Shown in pieces: positions 35,613 through 46,822 of a stretch of 64,000 nt of DNA. Below the pieces are notes generated by a model. It saw only the letters and a program-made list of their open reading frames with translations. It had not been told where the DNA came from and searched no databases. The DNA is from Plasmodium malariae (lineage: Eukaryota > Apicomplexa > Aconoidasida > Haemosporida > Plasmodiidae). The translations under genes were made by a program, and so were the position numbers. Position 1 is the stretch's first letter. Each line of letters starts with the position of its first letter. The DNA is taken from positions 3,405,501-3,469,500 of the forward strand of contig NC_041788.1 of the NCBI RefSeq assembly GCF_900090045.1, read 5' to 3'.

Positions 35613-35885
35613 TTGTGTTTGTACCTTTTTTTTTTTTTCCGCATTATATGAATAAGATTATTACAGAAAAAATGATTTTATTTTTTTATATGAACATATA
35701 TTGTTATATATATTTTAAAATATTTCCTTTTGGGAAAAAGTTCTTAAACTGATTATAACAAGGGCTTGAATATGTAGGTGTACACACACACACAAATACA
35801 AATAAATGAATATATATATGTACATACCCATATATACATAAATAAATATATACATAAATAAATATATACATAAATAAATATATAC

Positions 35886-35921
<36 letters not shown>

Positions 35922-38018
35922 ACATATGTATCCGTGAATGCTTTTGCGCACAAAGGCAAATTAAAATTTGTACAGTTAAAGCATTAAGATATTTTTTAAA
36001 TAATATTTGACTCCAGAAAAACAGTGGACAGGTGTTTTTTTTTTTTTTTTTTTTAAAGATTTAGTTTTTATTCTTTTAAACACTTTTAATTTTTGTGTTG
36101 TTTTTGTTTTTCTCACGAATATGCATATATATTATGTGTATACGTACATACATACATACTTTACGTGTTTTCGTTTATATGCAAATGATGAAATTTCCAT
36201 AGTTTTTTAGACTGAATTTTATCGTCGCATAAATATACACGTAAAGATGATCCTTTTACTTCTTTTAAATTATATCATAAAAAATAACAATATTTTAAAG
36301 AACTCTTTTCGAACTTTTAACAAACAACTTAATATTTTTAATTCTAATTTTATATGCATTCACCATAGATGATATCTATATATCCAGAAATGACTACATA
36401 ACTCCATATTGCTTTAAAAGGGGTTGTTTTTATGTTTTTCTATTTTGTTTTATACTTTATCAGATTTTATTGTATCATACTAAATTTTATTGTACTGCTC
36501 TACATTGTATTGTATTATTTGTTATAAAAGGATATTTAATTTGGCATATCTCTAAAAACAAAAATAATAGTATATAAATTAGTTTACTTTCTTTTTTTTT
36601 TTTTTTTAATTGTAAAGAATATTGTAATTCATAAATATAATAAAAAAGATACATGTTTTTTTTAACCCTCTTTTTTTTTTTTTTTTTTTTAAGTCGTTTT
36701 CTATAATTGATCTTGAACGGGGAATAAAAAAATATAAGCAATTTTTCCTTTAAAAATATCATTATGTTATTATGCATAATAGCTTGAGGTAATTATGCAA
36801 AAGCCTGAACAAATGTAGTATTATATGTGTTTCACCTTTAAATTATTTTTCTTCAGAAGTTAAGTAGTTAACGCTTATTTAATTGATGCACATTATGTAC
36901 ATGTGTACATATACATGTATATATTTTTTCAAACTACTGTAAAAGGAAATAAACTCTTTGAAAATTTGAGCATATGAGCATAAGAGGAACTTATTCTTCT
37001 TCAGATAATTTATGTTCTTAAATATTTCTTTATTCTTGAAGTGCTTTTTTTTGTAACCCTTTAAATTGTATACGGGATATAAGAAATACTTAAGCAAAAT
37101 AAGAGCAAAAGAATAATCTCAAGCGTTTGCATTCATGAACATGCACATAATACTTACGTACATATATAAACGTATTATATATATATGTATATACATTAAT
37201 GCATAGTGAAGGGTATCTATTCCAATAACTGCAACATTGACTTTTTGAATATATAATGCTTTGAAGCTAGGTATATGGCAGGGAAAAAGCAAAAAAAAAA
37301 AAAAAGAAGAATATATTATACAGTATATAATAATAAAGTTAAAGTAGTATATGTGTTAATATACATGAGTGGAAGTATACAGTAAAGAGTTCAACTATTT
37401 AAAAGCATATGCTAAAAAAAGAAACATTTTGATAAAAAAAAAAAAAAAAAATATCATTAAAGATTAAACGAATTTGCTAATCCGCTGTTAGGTAATTTTT
37501 GTCAGAACAGTGAAAAAAAGGTGTTTATTAAAATTTTATGTTTCATAAAACCTACAAGTAATTCGCTGCTGGAAGTTTTTTTCCTTGAATATCCCGAGCC
37601 CTACCAATATTGCACCAAATGTACATACATACAAACATACATATGTATTTGTATATATATATATATATATATATGTATACGTACTTGTATATATACTTGC
37701 ATATGCTCACACATTGACATTTGCTGTTCTTCGTAAACTTTTGCAATATAAAACTTATAAGAAAAATCGTATCATAAATATCTAAACTGTTTCTGTAAAG
37801 GGGGAAGCGTACCTTTACCAGATACCCAAGTCTAAATTAATCGACTTAATTTTTTTTTTTTTTCTTTTTTTTTTTTTGTTAAGTTCATCAAAAATAAGTG
37901 TTTAATTATTTAATAGAATGGAGTTCACTAAATGAACAGTGCTTTTTAGTTTGAACTTTTATTAACAATAACCTTGTGCCTTTAAAATTTATCGTACACC
38001 CTTCCTGATAAGTACATA
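35613..38018. other. intergenic region between CSC1-like gene and VPS26
   Basis: This holds the 3' flank of the channel gene and the 5' flank of VPS26. Simple repeats include ATATATACATAAATA units (35825-35900) and T runs (36034-36054, 36672-36690). One sub-region, 37195-37831, looks exon-like on the minus strand and is listed separately. Nothing else gene-like was identified. Confidence 0.5.
37195..37831 (-). CDS. candidate unannotated multi-exon gene (partial, unidentified)
   Basis: Three minus-strand segments, 37831-37697, 37600-37556 and 37266-37195, are each open and multiples of three (135, 45 and 72 nt). They are bounded by AG..GT sites and all junctions are in phase 2. The joined frame has no stop in 252 nt and includes VKVRFPLYRNSLDIYDTIF, ARDIQGKKLPAANYF and VNVAVIGIDTLHYA. 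Parts of these segments look more GC-rich than their surroundings. I could not fix a start (one phase-compatible ATG is at 38015-38017, colliding with the VPS26 start) or the 3' end (an exon may continue near 36930-37085). No family was recognised. I regard it as a hypothesis; it could be chance in intergenic DNA. Confidence 0.3.
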
Positions 38019-39204
38019 ATGGTAAGTTTGCAGAATGCAAGTTGATCAACTTCGAAGGGAGGATGTAGAAAAGTGAAAAAAAGGAAAAAGTAAAAAGAAT
38101 AAAAAGTAGAGAGTAAAAAATGAAGAATATAAAAAAAAAAAATATAATAAAATATATAAAATATAACAAAAAAAATATATAAAATATAACAAAAAAAATA
38201 TATAAAATATAACAAAATAAATATATAAAATGTAACAAATTAAATATATAAAATGTAACAAAATAAAGCGTAAAACAGCCTCACATACTTACGCACCCCT
38301 TGCTACCTTGCAGCTGTCCAACATATTCGGAAGCGTGTGTTCCATAGACCTAAATATAGACATTGATGATAGCAGAAAATTAACCTTTCTAAGGAAGGAT
38401 AAAAAGGGAGACAAATGTCCAATTTTTTCCGATGGTGAAGATATTAATGGAATTGCAACCATAAGTTTAAAGCCCGGAAAAAAGTTTGAACATTATGGAA
38501 TTAAATTAGAATTAATAGGTCAAATAAATATTTTAAATGATAAATCCAATTCTTATGATTTTTTTTCTATATCGAAGGATTTAGAGCCTCCAGGATTTTT
38601 GATTGAAAGCAAGCAATTTAAATGGAAATTTTCATCAGTTGATAAACAACATGAATCATATTTTGGAACTAATGTACAGTTAAGGTATTTTGTTAGACTG
38701 AATATTATAAAAGGCTATTCCGGAAACATACAAAAGGAAATAGATTTTATTGTTCAGAATTTATGTATACCTCCAGAAATTAATAATACTATAAAAATGG
38801 AAGTTGGAATAGAAGACTGTTTACATATAGAATTTGAGTATGACAAATCTAAGTATCATTTAAAAGATGTAGTAGTAGGTAAGGTTTACTTTTTATTAGC
38901 AAGGATAAAAATAAAACATATGGAATTAGATATTATTCAGATTGAAACATCAGGGATAGGTAAAAGTTATACTACTGAAACAGCAACTCTATCAAAATTC
39001 GAAATTATGGATGGTTCACCAACAAAATCTGAATGCATACCCGTTCGGTTGTATTTAAGTGGTTTTGATTTAACACCTACATATAAAAACATTCAAAATA
39101 AATTCTCTGTCAAGTATTATATTAATCTTATAATAGTTGATGAGGAAGAAAGAAGATATTTCAAGAAGCAGGAAATTTTCCTATGGAGAAAAAAACTTGG
39201 ATAG
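38019..39204 (+). CDS. VPS26: vacuolar protein sorting-associated protein 26 (retromer subunit)
   Basis: This is an arrestin-fold subunit of the retromer cargo-selection trimer (VPS26-VPS29-VPS35), which acts in endosome-to-Golgi retrieval. The main exon is 38314-39204. It encodes the family almost end to end: [11 protein letters not shown] at the N-terminus, [27 protein letters not shown] in the middle, [18 protein letters not shown]-like FEIMDG, and the [19 protein letters not shown] terminus, at about 297 aa (normal for VPS26). The exon opens after TTGCAG|CTG, so the initiator must lie upstream. ATG at 38019-38021 is followed directly by a consensus donor (ATG|GTAAGT) and joins in phase 0 to give M-L-S-N-I-F-G, matching the M-S-F-hydrophobic start of other VPS26 proteins. 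The first coding exon would therefore be the start codon alone. Intron 1 carries a 22-bp tandem repeat. Confidence 0.93.
38138..38265. repeat. about 22-bp tandem repeat in VPS26 intron 1
   Basis: Five to six copies of a unit like ATATATAAAATATAACAAA with A-run length variation sit inside the intron, ending about 50 bp before the acceptor of the main VPS26 exon. They contain no coding sequence. Confidence 0.75.
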
Positions 39205-39515
39205 TAGAAAACCTATTAGGACCTCGTTTGACAGCTTCATTACATCTTCTATTTTTTGTTCCTATGCGCATGTAGAAATGTGCAATAATTTACTTATTTG
39301 GAGTTATATAACTATGCAGATAAATGTATCAACTTCCATCTTTTAGAAGTGCCTGTGGAACTTTTTATGTGACCATCTGTATATTTATCTATGTGTATAT
39401 CTTCTTTTTTTTTTTTATTATTTTGCTTTTCCTTTTTTAAGATAGTTATACGGAGCTTCCAAATTAAGGCACAAAATATTAGTATATTCCAGTTATGTGC
39501 ACTCTAATATGTAGG

Positions 39516-39549
<34 letters not shown>

Positions 39550-41003
39550 TAGCCTTCTTCAGCAATTCTATATGCACACGTATATCTCTGAAAGTGCAGA
39601 AGGCTACACGTTAGTGTTACTCATAATTTGTTTAGTAATATATAAATATGTACACACGCATGTATATATATATACGTGTGTCTGTGTGTAACTATTTTAT
39701 TCTTTACGATAATATGTAAATAAATTACTATATTGTTTATATGCATTCACTTGTTTATCATGTCGCTTACACTTTAATTTCCGTGCGGCTGTACACTGTT
39801 TTTAAGCCTTTTTTTTTTTTTTTTTTTGGCTCACTATCTATCCATCTACCTGTGTATCTACCTATTTACCCACCTATCTATCTGCTTATCATTAAATTAT
39901 TTTTTTTTCAGTATTACACAAATTTTTAATTAACAAAATTTATTAAAAAATAAAAAAAACGAAGGATATAAGAAGTTATGAATAAAAAGTTAAAATCGAA
40001 AAAATATTTATATAAATACAGGAATACCGTCGACAAAATTTTATTCAAAAAATGTAAATATTTTTTAAATGGTACCATTTTGCAATTATAATATTTTTTA
40101 TAGAATGATAAAAATGTTCCAGTAGCGTGGGATGGAAAAATAAATGTGCTCGTATGTCCGTGCGTGTGTGTACTTCAGCATATGCATTTGCGTATGCATG
40201 AATGTATATTTAGTATGTACACGAGAAGCCTAGTGAGTATTTTTTTTTTTTTTTTTTCAAATATTGCACTGTAGAAGGAGTCTACAAATTGTGTAAGATG
40301 CCCTATGTTAAAATGGATTAAATTAATTTATCTTCTCTTTTGTTTGCTCATTTATTTTTTTTCTTCTATTATTTCTTCTATTATTTCTTCTATTATTTCT
40401 TCTTTTATTTCTTCTTTTATTTCTTCTTTTATTTCTTCTTTTTTTCTCTTTTTTTCTCTTTTTTTTTTCGTTTTTTTTTTCTTCTTTCCCTCTTGTTCAG
40501 TATTTCTCCTTGATCTCTTACCCCATCGCGGATATTGTTTGTATTTTTTTTTCCGTGGTATTTTTTAATAATATGCATATAACAGAGTAAGAATTAAGAA
40601 ATATAATTTTTTTTTTTTTAAAATAACATAAGCTTTGTATCGTTGTAAGTTTTTGTATATATTTCACATATCAACACAAGAATAAAAAAGTATGTGAACT
40701 TACACTGTGGTGGCTACAGCTGTAAAAGTATGCATTGCGCGTTAAAAAGAAGCGTAAGTTTTTTTTTCTTATATATGTACATATATATACATAAATCCGC
40801 CGTTCTTATCCCCATATAACTATATATTGAAGCGTATATATAAGTGTATAAAGGAGCATATAAAGCCCCATATTAGCGTGTAATAAGAGACGTAGAAATA
40901 CACACTTGTCAACACAAAGAACGCATTAGTCCACTATTACTAGGCTCGTCCTGCCCCCTTCCACCTCTTTTCTATTCTTTTTTTTTTTTTTAAAAAACAA
41001 AAT
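39205..41003. other. intergenic region between VPS26 and the coiled-coil gene
   Basis: AT-rich flank with long T runs (39519-39549, 39810-39826, 40240-40258) and CTATCTACC-type short repeats near 39835-39890. A 12-bp tandem array at 40361-40450 is listed separately. No supported exon was found. Confidence 0.55.
40361..40450. repeat. 12-bp tandem repeat (TATTATTTCTTC)
   Basis: About four copies of TATTATTTCTTC are followed by about four of TTTTATTTCTTC, a pyrimidine-rich array 550-640 bp upstream of the coiled-coil gene. It then grades into poly-T with C interruptions. Confidence 0.8.
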
Positions 41004-42953
41004 ATGGAAAAAAGTACAAAACGAAACAGGGAACGTTTTGGAAACATGCTGAAGGAAAGATACTCAAATAGACAAAAAGAGAATGAAATAAAATTATTTG
41101 AAAATATAAAAACTGACATCAGTATGATAATAAGTGAACATTTAAAGAAAAGATCCAAAACTGAATTTGAATTAACAACAATTGAAAAGAAATATATTTA
41201 TTTAAAAAGTATATCTGAGGAATTAGAGAAGTTGCTAAAACAAGGAGATGTGGATGTAAAAAATAATGAACAGTTAATAAACAACTATTTTGAATATACT
41301 ACTACTAATCTGGATTATATTTTTATAAAATATGAGAGTATAATAACTGATATGTCTGAAACGAATGAAGACATGAAATTAAGATTAAAAAATATTAAAG
41401 AAAAAGAACTAGTAGACTTTCAGAATTCATATGAATCAGTGAAAGAAAAGGCTAATAAATTAAATGAAATGAAACATAATATAATTAACATAAAAAATAA
41501 GTTAACACAGTTGAAGGAAGAAAATGAACATATAAAAAATGAAATAGATTTAAAAAAAAAAGAAGAAGTAGATATTGAAAAAAAGTATAAAGAATTATTA
41601 TTACAAATTGAAGAATATAAAAAAGAATTTCAAAGCGTAAAAGAAAATTGTAATATTCAAATGAACGAAAAGAAGCAAAGTTCTATCAACTTAAGCACAA
41701 TAGAGGAAAAAATGGGAAAAATAAAAACAGAAATACAAAAATTATTTTTGGAAAAGAAAAATGTGACTAGTGAATTAAGCACTTTAAGAGAAGATAACAC
41801 AAATATTTTAAAAAATATGTTTGATTATAACACTAATTTAAATGTAAAATGTGAAAATTTAATACTAGAAATTAAAAGTTTAGAAAAGGAATTACAATGT
41901 ATGAAGAGTGAAAAAGAGTTATTGCACGAAAGTTATCAAATGTTGGAAGTAAAGTTAAATGACGTGACGAAAATTTGTGATGAAAAAAAAAAAGAAGTGG
42001 AACAAATGTCTAGTATTGTAAAAAGACTAAGTGATGAACTAATTTTGGAAAAAAATAGTTTAAAAGAAAAGGAAAAAGAATGTTCTTGTCTAAACGATGA
42101 ATATAATTTGTTGAAAAAGGAAAATTTATATCTTGTAGAGAAACATAATTCAGTTGAAAAAGAATTAGAAAAAATAAATAATTCCATATTGGATTATAAA
42201 AACATTTTTGAAGTAAAAAAAAATGAATTGGTAGATATAGAATTAATGAAAGAGAAAAATGAAAAAACGAAATTCGAGATTTTAAATTTTATTGAGAATT
42301 CTGAAAAGCTGTTACTAGAGCAAAAGAACTTCTTTTTTAAAATTTCAAAATTTTTAAATTTAATAAATTTATCAAATGAAGAATGCATAAGTTTGCAAAA
42401 TGAAAGAAATTTGCAAAAGGAAAATAATAGCACACAACAAAATTATGAACAGGTGCATACAGATTTTGGCAATTTGTGTAATGATGTTAAGGGCAAAATT
42501 ATTCTGGAAAAAAAACTGCAAAACGATATTAACAGTTCTAGGAGAAACATACATAAAAAGGAAGAGGAAATACAAGCTTTTCAAGAAAGTAAAAAGACGT
42601 TAGAACAGAATCTACAAAATATCATACAGAAAAAAGAGACATATGAAAAGGAAATGGAAAATAGGCAAAACAATTCTGAACACAAAATAAAAGAAACTAC
42701 AGATATGTTGAAAGAAAAATATGAACAGCTAGCCGAAAGTTTAGCAAGTCAGCTAAAGACAAAACATGTAGAGCACAATAATTTTTTAAAGCATGGAGAG
42801 AAGGAAAAATTAGAATATGATTTTCAAATTTTTAAATCGGATATAATTTCTAGTCTCGAAAAAGAAAGAGTTGAAAAGAAAAAGAAAATTATCGAAATAG
42901 ACATGGAGCTCAAAATATATCAACAAAAGTATAGTTCCATAAAAGCTGTTTGA
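41004..42953 (+). CDS. long coiled-coil protein of unknown function, 649 aa
   Basis: This single-exon protein is made almost entirely of Glu/Lys/Asn-rich heptads predicted to form a long coiled coil. The pattern is continuous from about residue 60 to 640, with short breaks near residues 100-115 and 445-460. It has no signal peptide or membrane span. The first 30 residues are basic and the C-terminus ends IDMELKIYQQKYSSIKAV. Composition and architecture resemble structural proteins of the cytoskeleton, spindle or kinetochore, or vesicle tethers, but no domain was recognised and I assign no function. It lies between VPS26 and AP-3 sigma on the same strand, which by itself says nothing about its role. 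The start is the first ATG after a poly-A-rich leader. Confidence 0.8.
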   Translation: MEKSTKRNRERFGNMLKERYSNRQKENEIKLFENIKTDISMIISEHLKKRSKTEFELTTIEKKYIYLKSISEELEKLLKQGDVDVKNNEQLINNYFEYTTTNLDYIFIKYESIITDMSETNEDMKLRLKNIKEKELVDFQNSYESVKEKANKLNEMKHNIINIKNKLTQLKEENEHIKNEIDLKKKEEVDIEKKYKELLLQIEEYKKEFQSVKENCNIQMNEKKQSSINLSTIEEKMGKIKTEIQKLFLEKKNVTSELSTLREDNTNILKNMFDYNTNLNVKCENLILEIKSLEKELQCMKSEKELLHESYQMLEVKLNDVTKICDEKKKEVEQMSSIVKRLSDELILEKNSLKEKEKECSCLNDEYNLLKKENLYLVEKHNSVEKELEKINNSILDYKNIFEVKKNELVDIELMKEKNEKTKFEILNFIENSEKLLLEQKNFFFKISKFLNLINLSNEECISLQNERNLQKENNSTQQNYEQVHTDFGNLCNDVKGKIILEKKLQNDINSSRRNIHKKEEEIQAFQESKKTLEQNLQNIIQKKETYEKEMENRQNNSEHKIKETTDMLKEKYEQLAESLASQLKTKHVEHNNFLKHGEKEKLEYDFQIFKSDIISSLEKERVEKKKKIIEIDMELKIYQQKYSSIKAV

Positions 42954-44514
42954 TCAATAAGTGTAAACACACTTGAATAAATTTTGTGCAATGAGATGTA
43001 GTGAATAATTGGGTCGGATATTTATTCATTCGGGTACGCACTTAAGTGAACAGTGCTATGTGTCACATATGGGTTTCCCTTGTGTTAATTGTTTGTTTTG
43101 TTTATGTTGTGAACATGTTATTTACATTTCTTGCGCATGTTGTATGTGTATTGAACGCTGTGATAATTCAGGAGGGAAATAAAAATAGCAGCAGAAAGAT
43201 ATATTTCTCTTTTATTCTTTATTATTAATTTTTCCTTTTTTACTTAAATATTTATTGTAACTTACTTAACGACAGTTCCTAATTAACTTCATGTGTAAAA
43301 TTGTTTTTATGTGATTTCGTAAAGTTGTAGGTAAATATATAAACGTTATAAAGCTTAAGCATATGGCATCAGAATAGACCCTTTTGTTTCATAAACTTAT
43401 TGTGTTTTATTTTGCTTTGTTTTTCTTTGTATTGCTTTGTGTAGCTTTGAGCTGCTTCGAGCCGTTTCATGCTGCTTCGTACTAATTTGTATTGTTTACT
43501 GTTTTGTTATTTTTTATTTTTATTTTTTCTTGTTTTAATTTTATTTGTTATTATCATATTATATTTTTTTTGGCAATTAATTTGTTTGTTTCAAATCTTG
43601 CTACAACGAAACAATTTAATTATATATGAATAATGGTGGAATTACATAAGAGCACATGGAGCTTCAGCTAACTTTTATATATGCGCGTTGGCAAAAGGAT
43701 TTTAAGTTCCTCAAAAATTGGGGTCTTTCTAAATATATGCATACAAACACGCATATACATATATAATACAAATATATACATATATAATATGCATGTACGT
43801 ATGTATGTATGTATCTGCGTATGTATGTATTCTTTTAAGTATATATACATATGAGCACGCTTAAGTGCCGATTCTAAAAATAAATAATGCTAAAATTTTA
43901 CAAGGGAAAAGTATAATAAGGAAAAGAAAAAAAGGGGATGGTCACAAGTTTCTTAACGCATATTATATTGCAAATACCTCTTTTAAGAACGTGTACAAAA
44001 ATATATTTCATTCATATATTCATTATTTACATATATATACGTCGCACGGATGAGTAGATAAATATGTTGTACAGTATATAAGCTAATACATGAATATACG
44101 AAAAAGCAAAAAACAAATTGCCAATCATACAATAAGATTAAATTATAAAAATAAAAAAATAAAAAAATGAAATTATGGCTATGCTTTTGTTGAAGCAACT
44201 ATAAAACGTATTATTTTTTGTTAAAAATGTCAGTGCATTTTACATATACATATATAAATAGATATATATGTATATTACATATTTACAAAGTAATGTAACA
44301 TTCTGCCAATTTAATGCAGCAGCATTAAAATAAGTGCAATATCACAGGGAAATATGTTAAAGAAGATGATTTAAATATAATATTCGTTTGGAGTAAAATT
44401 TATTTTGTGCAAATGAAAAGAAAAGTAATTATATATTGTGTACGTATGTGTGGTACATCCTAGTTTATTTTGTTTCCTCAGCATAAACTTACATGCTCCG
44501 TAGACCTTTAAAAA
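42954..44514. other. intergenic region between coiled-coil gene and AP-3 sigma
   Basis: This contains a 10-bp-period repeat (43401-43497) and GTATGTATGTAT repeats near 43795-43830. The 60-codon open frame at 43046 lacks convincing codon use and was not called. Nothing else was recognised. Confidence 0.5.
43401..43497. repeat. degenerate 10-bp tandem repeat (GCTTTGT type)
   Basis: Successive decamers such as TTTGCTTTGT, TTTTCTTTGT, ATTGCTTTGT, GTAGCTTTGA, GCTGCTTCGA, GCCGTTTCAT and GCTGCTTCGT make about ten diverged copies. The centre is noticeably more GC-rich than its flanks. Confidence 0.7.
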
Positions 44515-45902
44515 ATGATAAAGGGCGTACTTATAACTAATAATAGCGGGAAACCAAGATTCCTTCGGTTCTATGATGGAAGCGTATATAACATATGATA
44601 GGAAAAGCAAAACTTATTACAACTTTATTATTATTGTTACTGTTTTTTATTTTGCTTTATTTTATTGTTTATTTTGCTTTATTTTATTGTTTATTTTGCT
44701 TTATTTTATTGTTTATTTTGCTTTATTATATTGTTTATTTTGCTTTATTTTATTGTTTATTTTTTTTATTTTATCTTTTATTTTTTTTATTTTATCTTTT
44801 ATTTTTTTTATTTTTTATTATTTATTATTTATTTTTTTCCATTTATGGAAATTATTATTTTTTTAACTTTTCGCTCACCCCTTTTTTAGAGTCATGAAAG
44901 ACAACAGTTGATAACCAAGAGAGTCCATGAAATTATAAAAAATAGACCACCAAATGAATGCTGTTGTTTTATTGAGGATGAGGAATTATTTGCTTCTGAT
45001 GTAAAGGTCGTTTACAGGTTAGTAGAAAACTGTTAAGCACCGTTCCCAATTTCGAATATCCTTAAAAACGTAAATATATGCATATTTTTATAAAATAATT
45101 GTAGGCACTTTGCTACCTTATACTTTGTTTTTATTATTGATTCCATGGAAAGTGAGTTAGGAATTTTAGACTTAATTCAAGTGAGAAAAAACAAAAAAAT
45201 GAATGGAAAAAAAGCGAAAAATAGCATATGCCCTAATTGCAACGTTCGCATTTGTACGTGTATTTAGAAAAAATGCTTCATTAATTTTTTTTATCGTGAG
45301 GCAACATATAATTTTATTAGGAAAAAAACAGATATACGCATGTACATAGTACCTACGTGATATATACGTAAATACATTTTTTTTTTTTTTTGTTTCCCGC
45401 CTATGAAGGTTTTCGTGCAAGTTTTAGACGCAAACTTTGAAAATGTTTGTGAACTCGATCTAATATATAATTATGAACAGGTATGTCTACGACAAAACTA
45501 GCCACAATAAGATAAAGTAACACACGTATTTAATTCTACATAAATACATATTTTCCTCTTTTTTCACTTTTCTGATTTATTAGACGAACTATATTTTAGA
45601 TGAAATAATAATGGGAGGTATGTATATAAAATAGCACCAAAAGTTGTATGAATAGTACTAATGTGAAAATATATTTGTGGATTGATTTACTTTGTTTTGC
45701 TGAAATTTGCTTTATAATACTTTATTCTGCTTCATAATACTTTATTACGCTTTATTTTATTCTGTTTTATTTATATTTATATGTTTATTTTTTTTTTTTT
45801 TTTTAAGGTATCGTGTTAGAAACAAATATAGACGCTATAATTAATTCAATTAATGGATCAAAAAAGTTGATTGAAAGTGAGTCTTCTTTTTTCGGTGATT
45901 AA
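44515..45902 (+). CDS. AP3S: AP-3 complex subunit sigma, six exons
   Basis: This is the small (sigma) chain of the AP-3 adaptor, which sorts cargo from Golgi or endosomes to lysosome-related compartments. Exons: 44515-44583, 44890-45017, 45105-45180, 45409-45480, 45584-45617 and 45808-45902. Each has GT..AG borders and phases 0,2,0,0,1, giving 157 aa. It begins MIKGVLITNNSGKPRFLRFY, the classic sigma opening. It carries the AP-3-specific run YFVFIIDSMESELGILDLIQ, then FENVCELDLIYNY and DEIIMGGIVLETN. Most introns are about 85-230 bp and intron 1 is 306 bp, with a simple-sequence repeat. The extreme C-terminus is uncertain: a good donor (A|GTGAGT at 45877) inside the last exon could splice to an acceptor near 46150 and change the last residues. 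Human AP-3 sigma is about 35 residues longer at this end. Confidence 0.9.
44650..44830. repeat. 22-23 bp repeat in AP-3 sigma intron 1
   Basis: About five copies of a TTTATTTTGCTTTATTTTATTG-type unit are followed by three copies of a related TTTTATCTTTTATTTT block. The array fills most of intron 1 up to its acceptor and explains the Phe/Tyr/Leu-rich open frames in three registers there. Confidence 0.8.
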
Positions 45903-46822
45903 ATAATGCACATGTACATATCAATAAAAGATTGGAAGAATTACTAGCTAACTAATTTATAAAGTGCTACAGTAGAAAATGAGAAAAACGTTGAATGAAA
46001 GATAGCACAGTAGTATTACACCAATGATAGTAATAGTACAAATAAAAATTACCTACAAAAGAAGGGTTAAAATAATGGTTAAGTGTAATAATTACGTATG
46101 CCATGGGAATGTAACTTATTTTAAAAAGATATTTTTATTCCATTAAATAGGTGTGTGCTGCTATGAGTAAATGGGTAAAGAACAGTAAATGTTTTTGACG
46201 TATATTCGTGTATGTAATACGTATTATATGTTATGTATGAAGATATGTATGTACGTATGTATGTATGTACATATATACATATATATTGTTTTTAAATTCT
46301 ATTTGTGAATATGTTCATATACAATATCATGTTTACGCAATTTTTTTCAAAACAACACGTCATTTTATACGCATAAACAAATGTCACAAGAAAAACAAAA
46401 TTTCGCTAACATTATTATCCATTAAATATGAATATAATGGAATATATGAAATTGCATATGATATAAAATCATGAATTTGTACAAACTCTTTTGCATACAT
46501 ATTTAACAAAAAAAAAAAAAAAAAAAAAAAAGGGTAAAAAAGAAAAGAAATGCAAATATAAGCGAAGATAAAAATTTCATATCAAAATAGACTTCAAAAA
46601 TGGTGTAACATATATTACAACAAAGTGAAGGTATAGGCTAGCAGTATGTACCCAAGGGATACGTATGTTTACATGTGCATATGCACAACGCATAGGTGGG
46701 TCTTCACACCCAGCTGAAAAATTTTGTAAGATGATTAAATACTTTAGGAGGGAGCATGCGTGTTTGTATGTATGTACGTATGTACATATGTACGCATGTG
46801 CAATTATGGGGGTGTGTAAAAT
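45903..46822. other. intergenic region, convergent 3' flanks
   Basis: AP-3 sigma (plus) and eIF2B-beta (minus) end towards this region. It has GTATGTATGTAC repeats near 46240-46270 and an A run at 46509-46531. A possible alternative last exon of AP-3 sigma starts near 46151. No independent gene was seen. Confidence 0.5.

Noticed and set aside
37521..37620. Plus-strand segment encoding NSLLEVFFLEYPEPYQYC as an upstream VPS26 exon
   Set aside because: It would not supply a start codon in phase with the VPS26 main exon, and its neighbours are interrupted by stops on the plus strand.
43046..43228. Hydrophobic 60-codon open frame downstream of the coiled-coil gene
   Set aside because: There is no ATG at its listed start; it is Val/Cys/Leu-rich by GT-rich composition, with no support for expression or homology.
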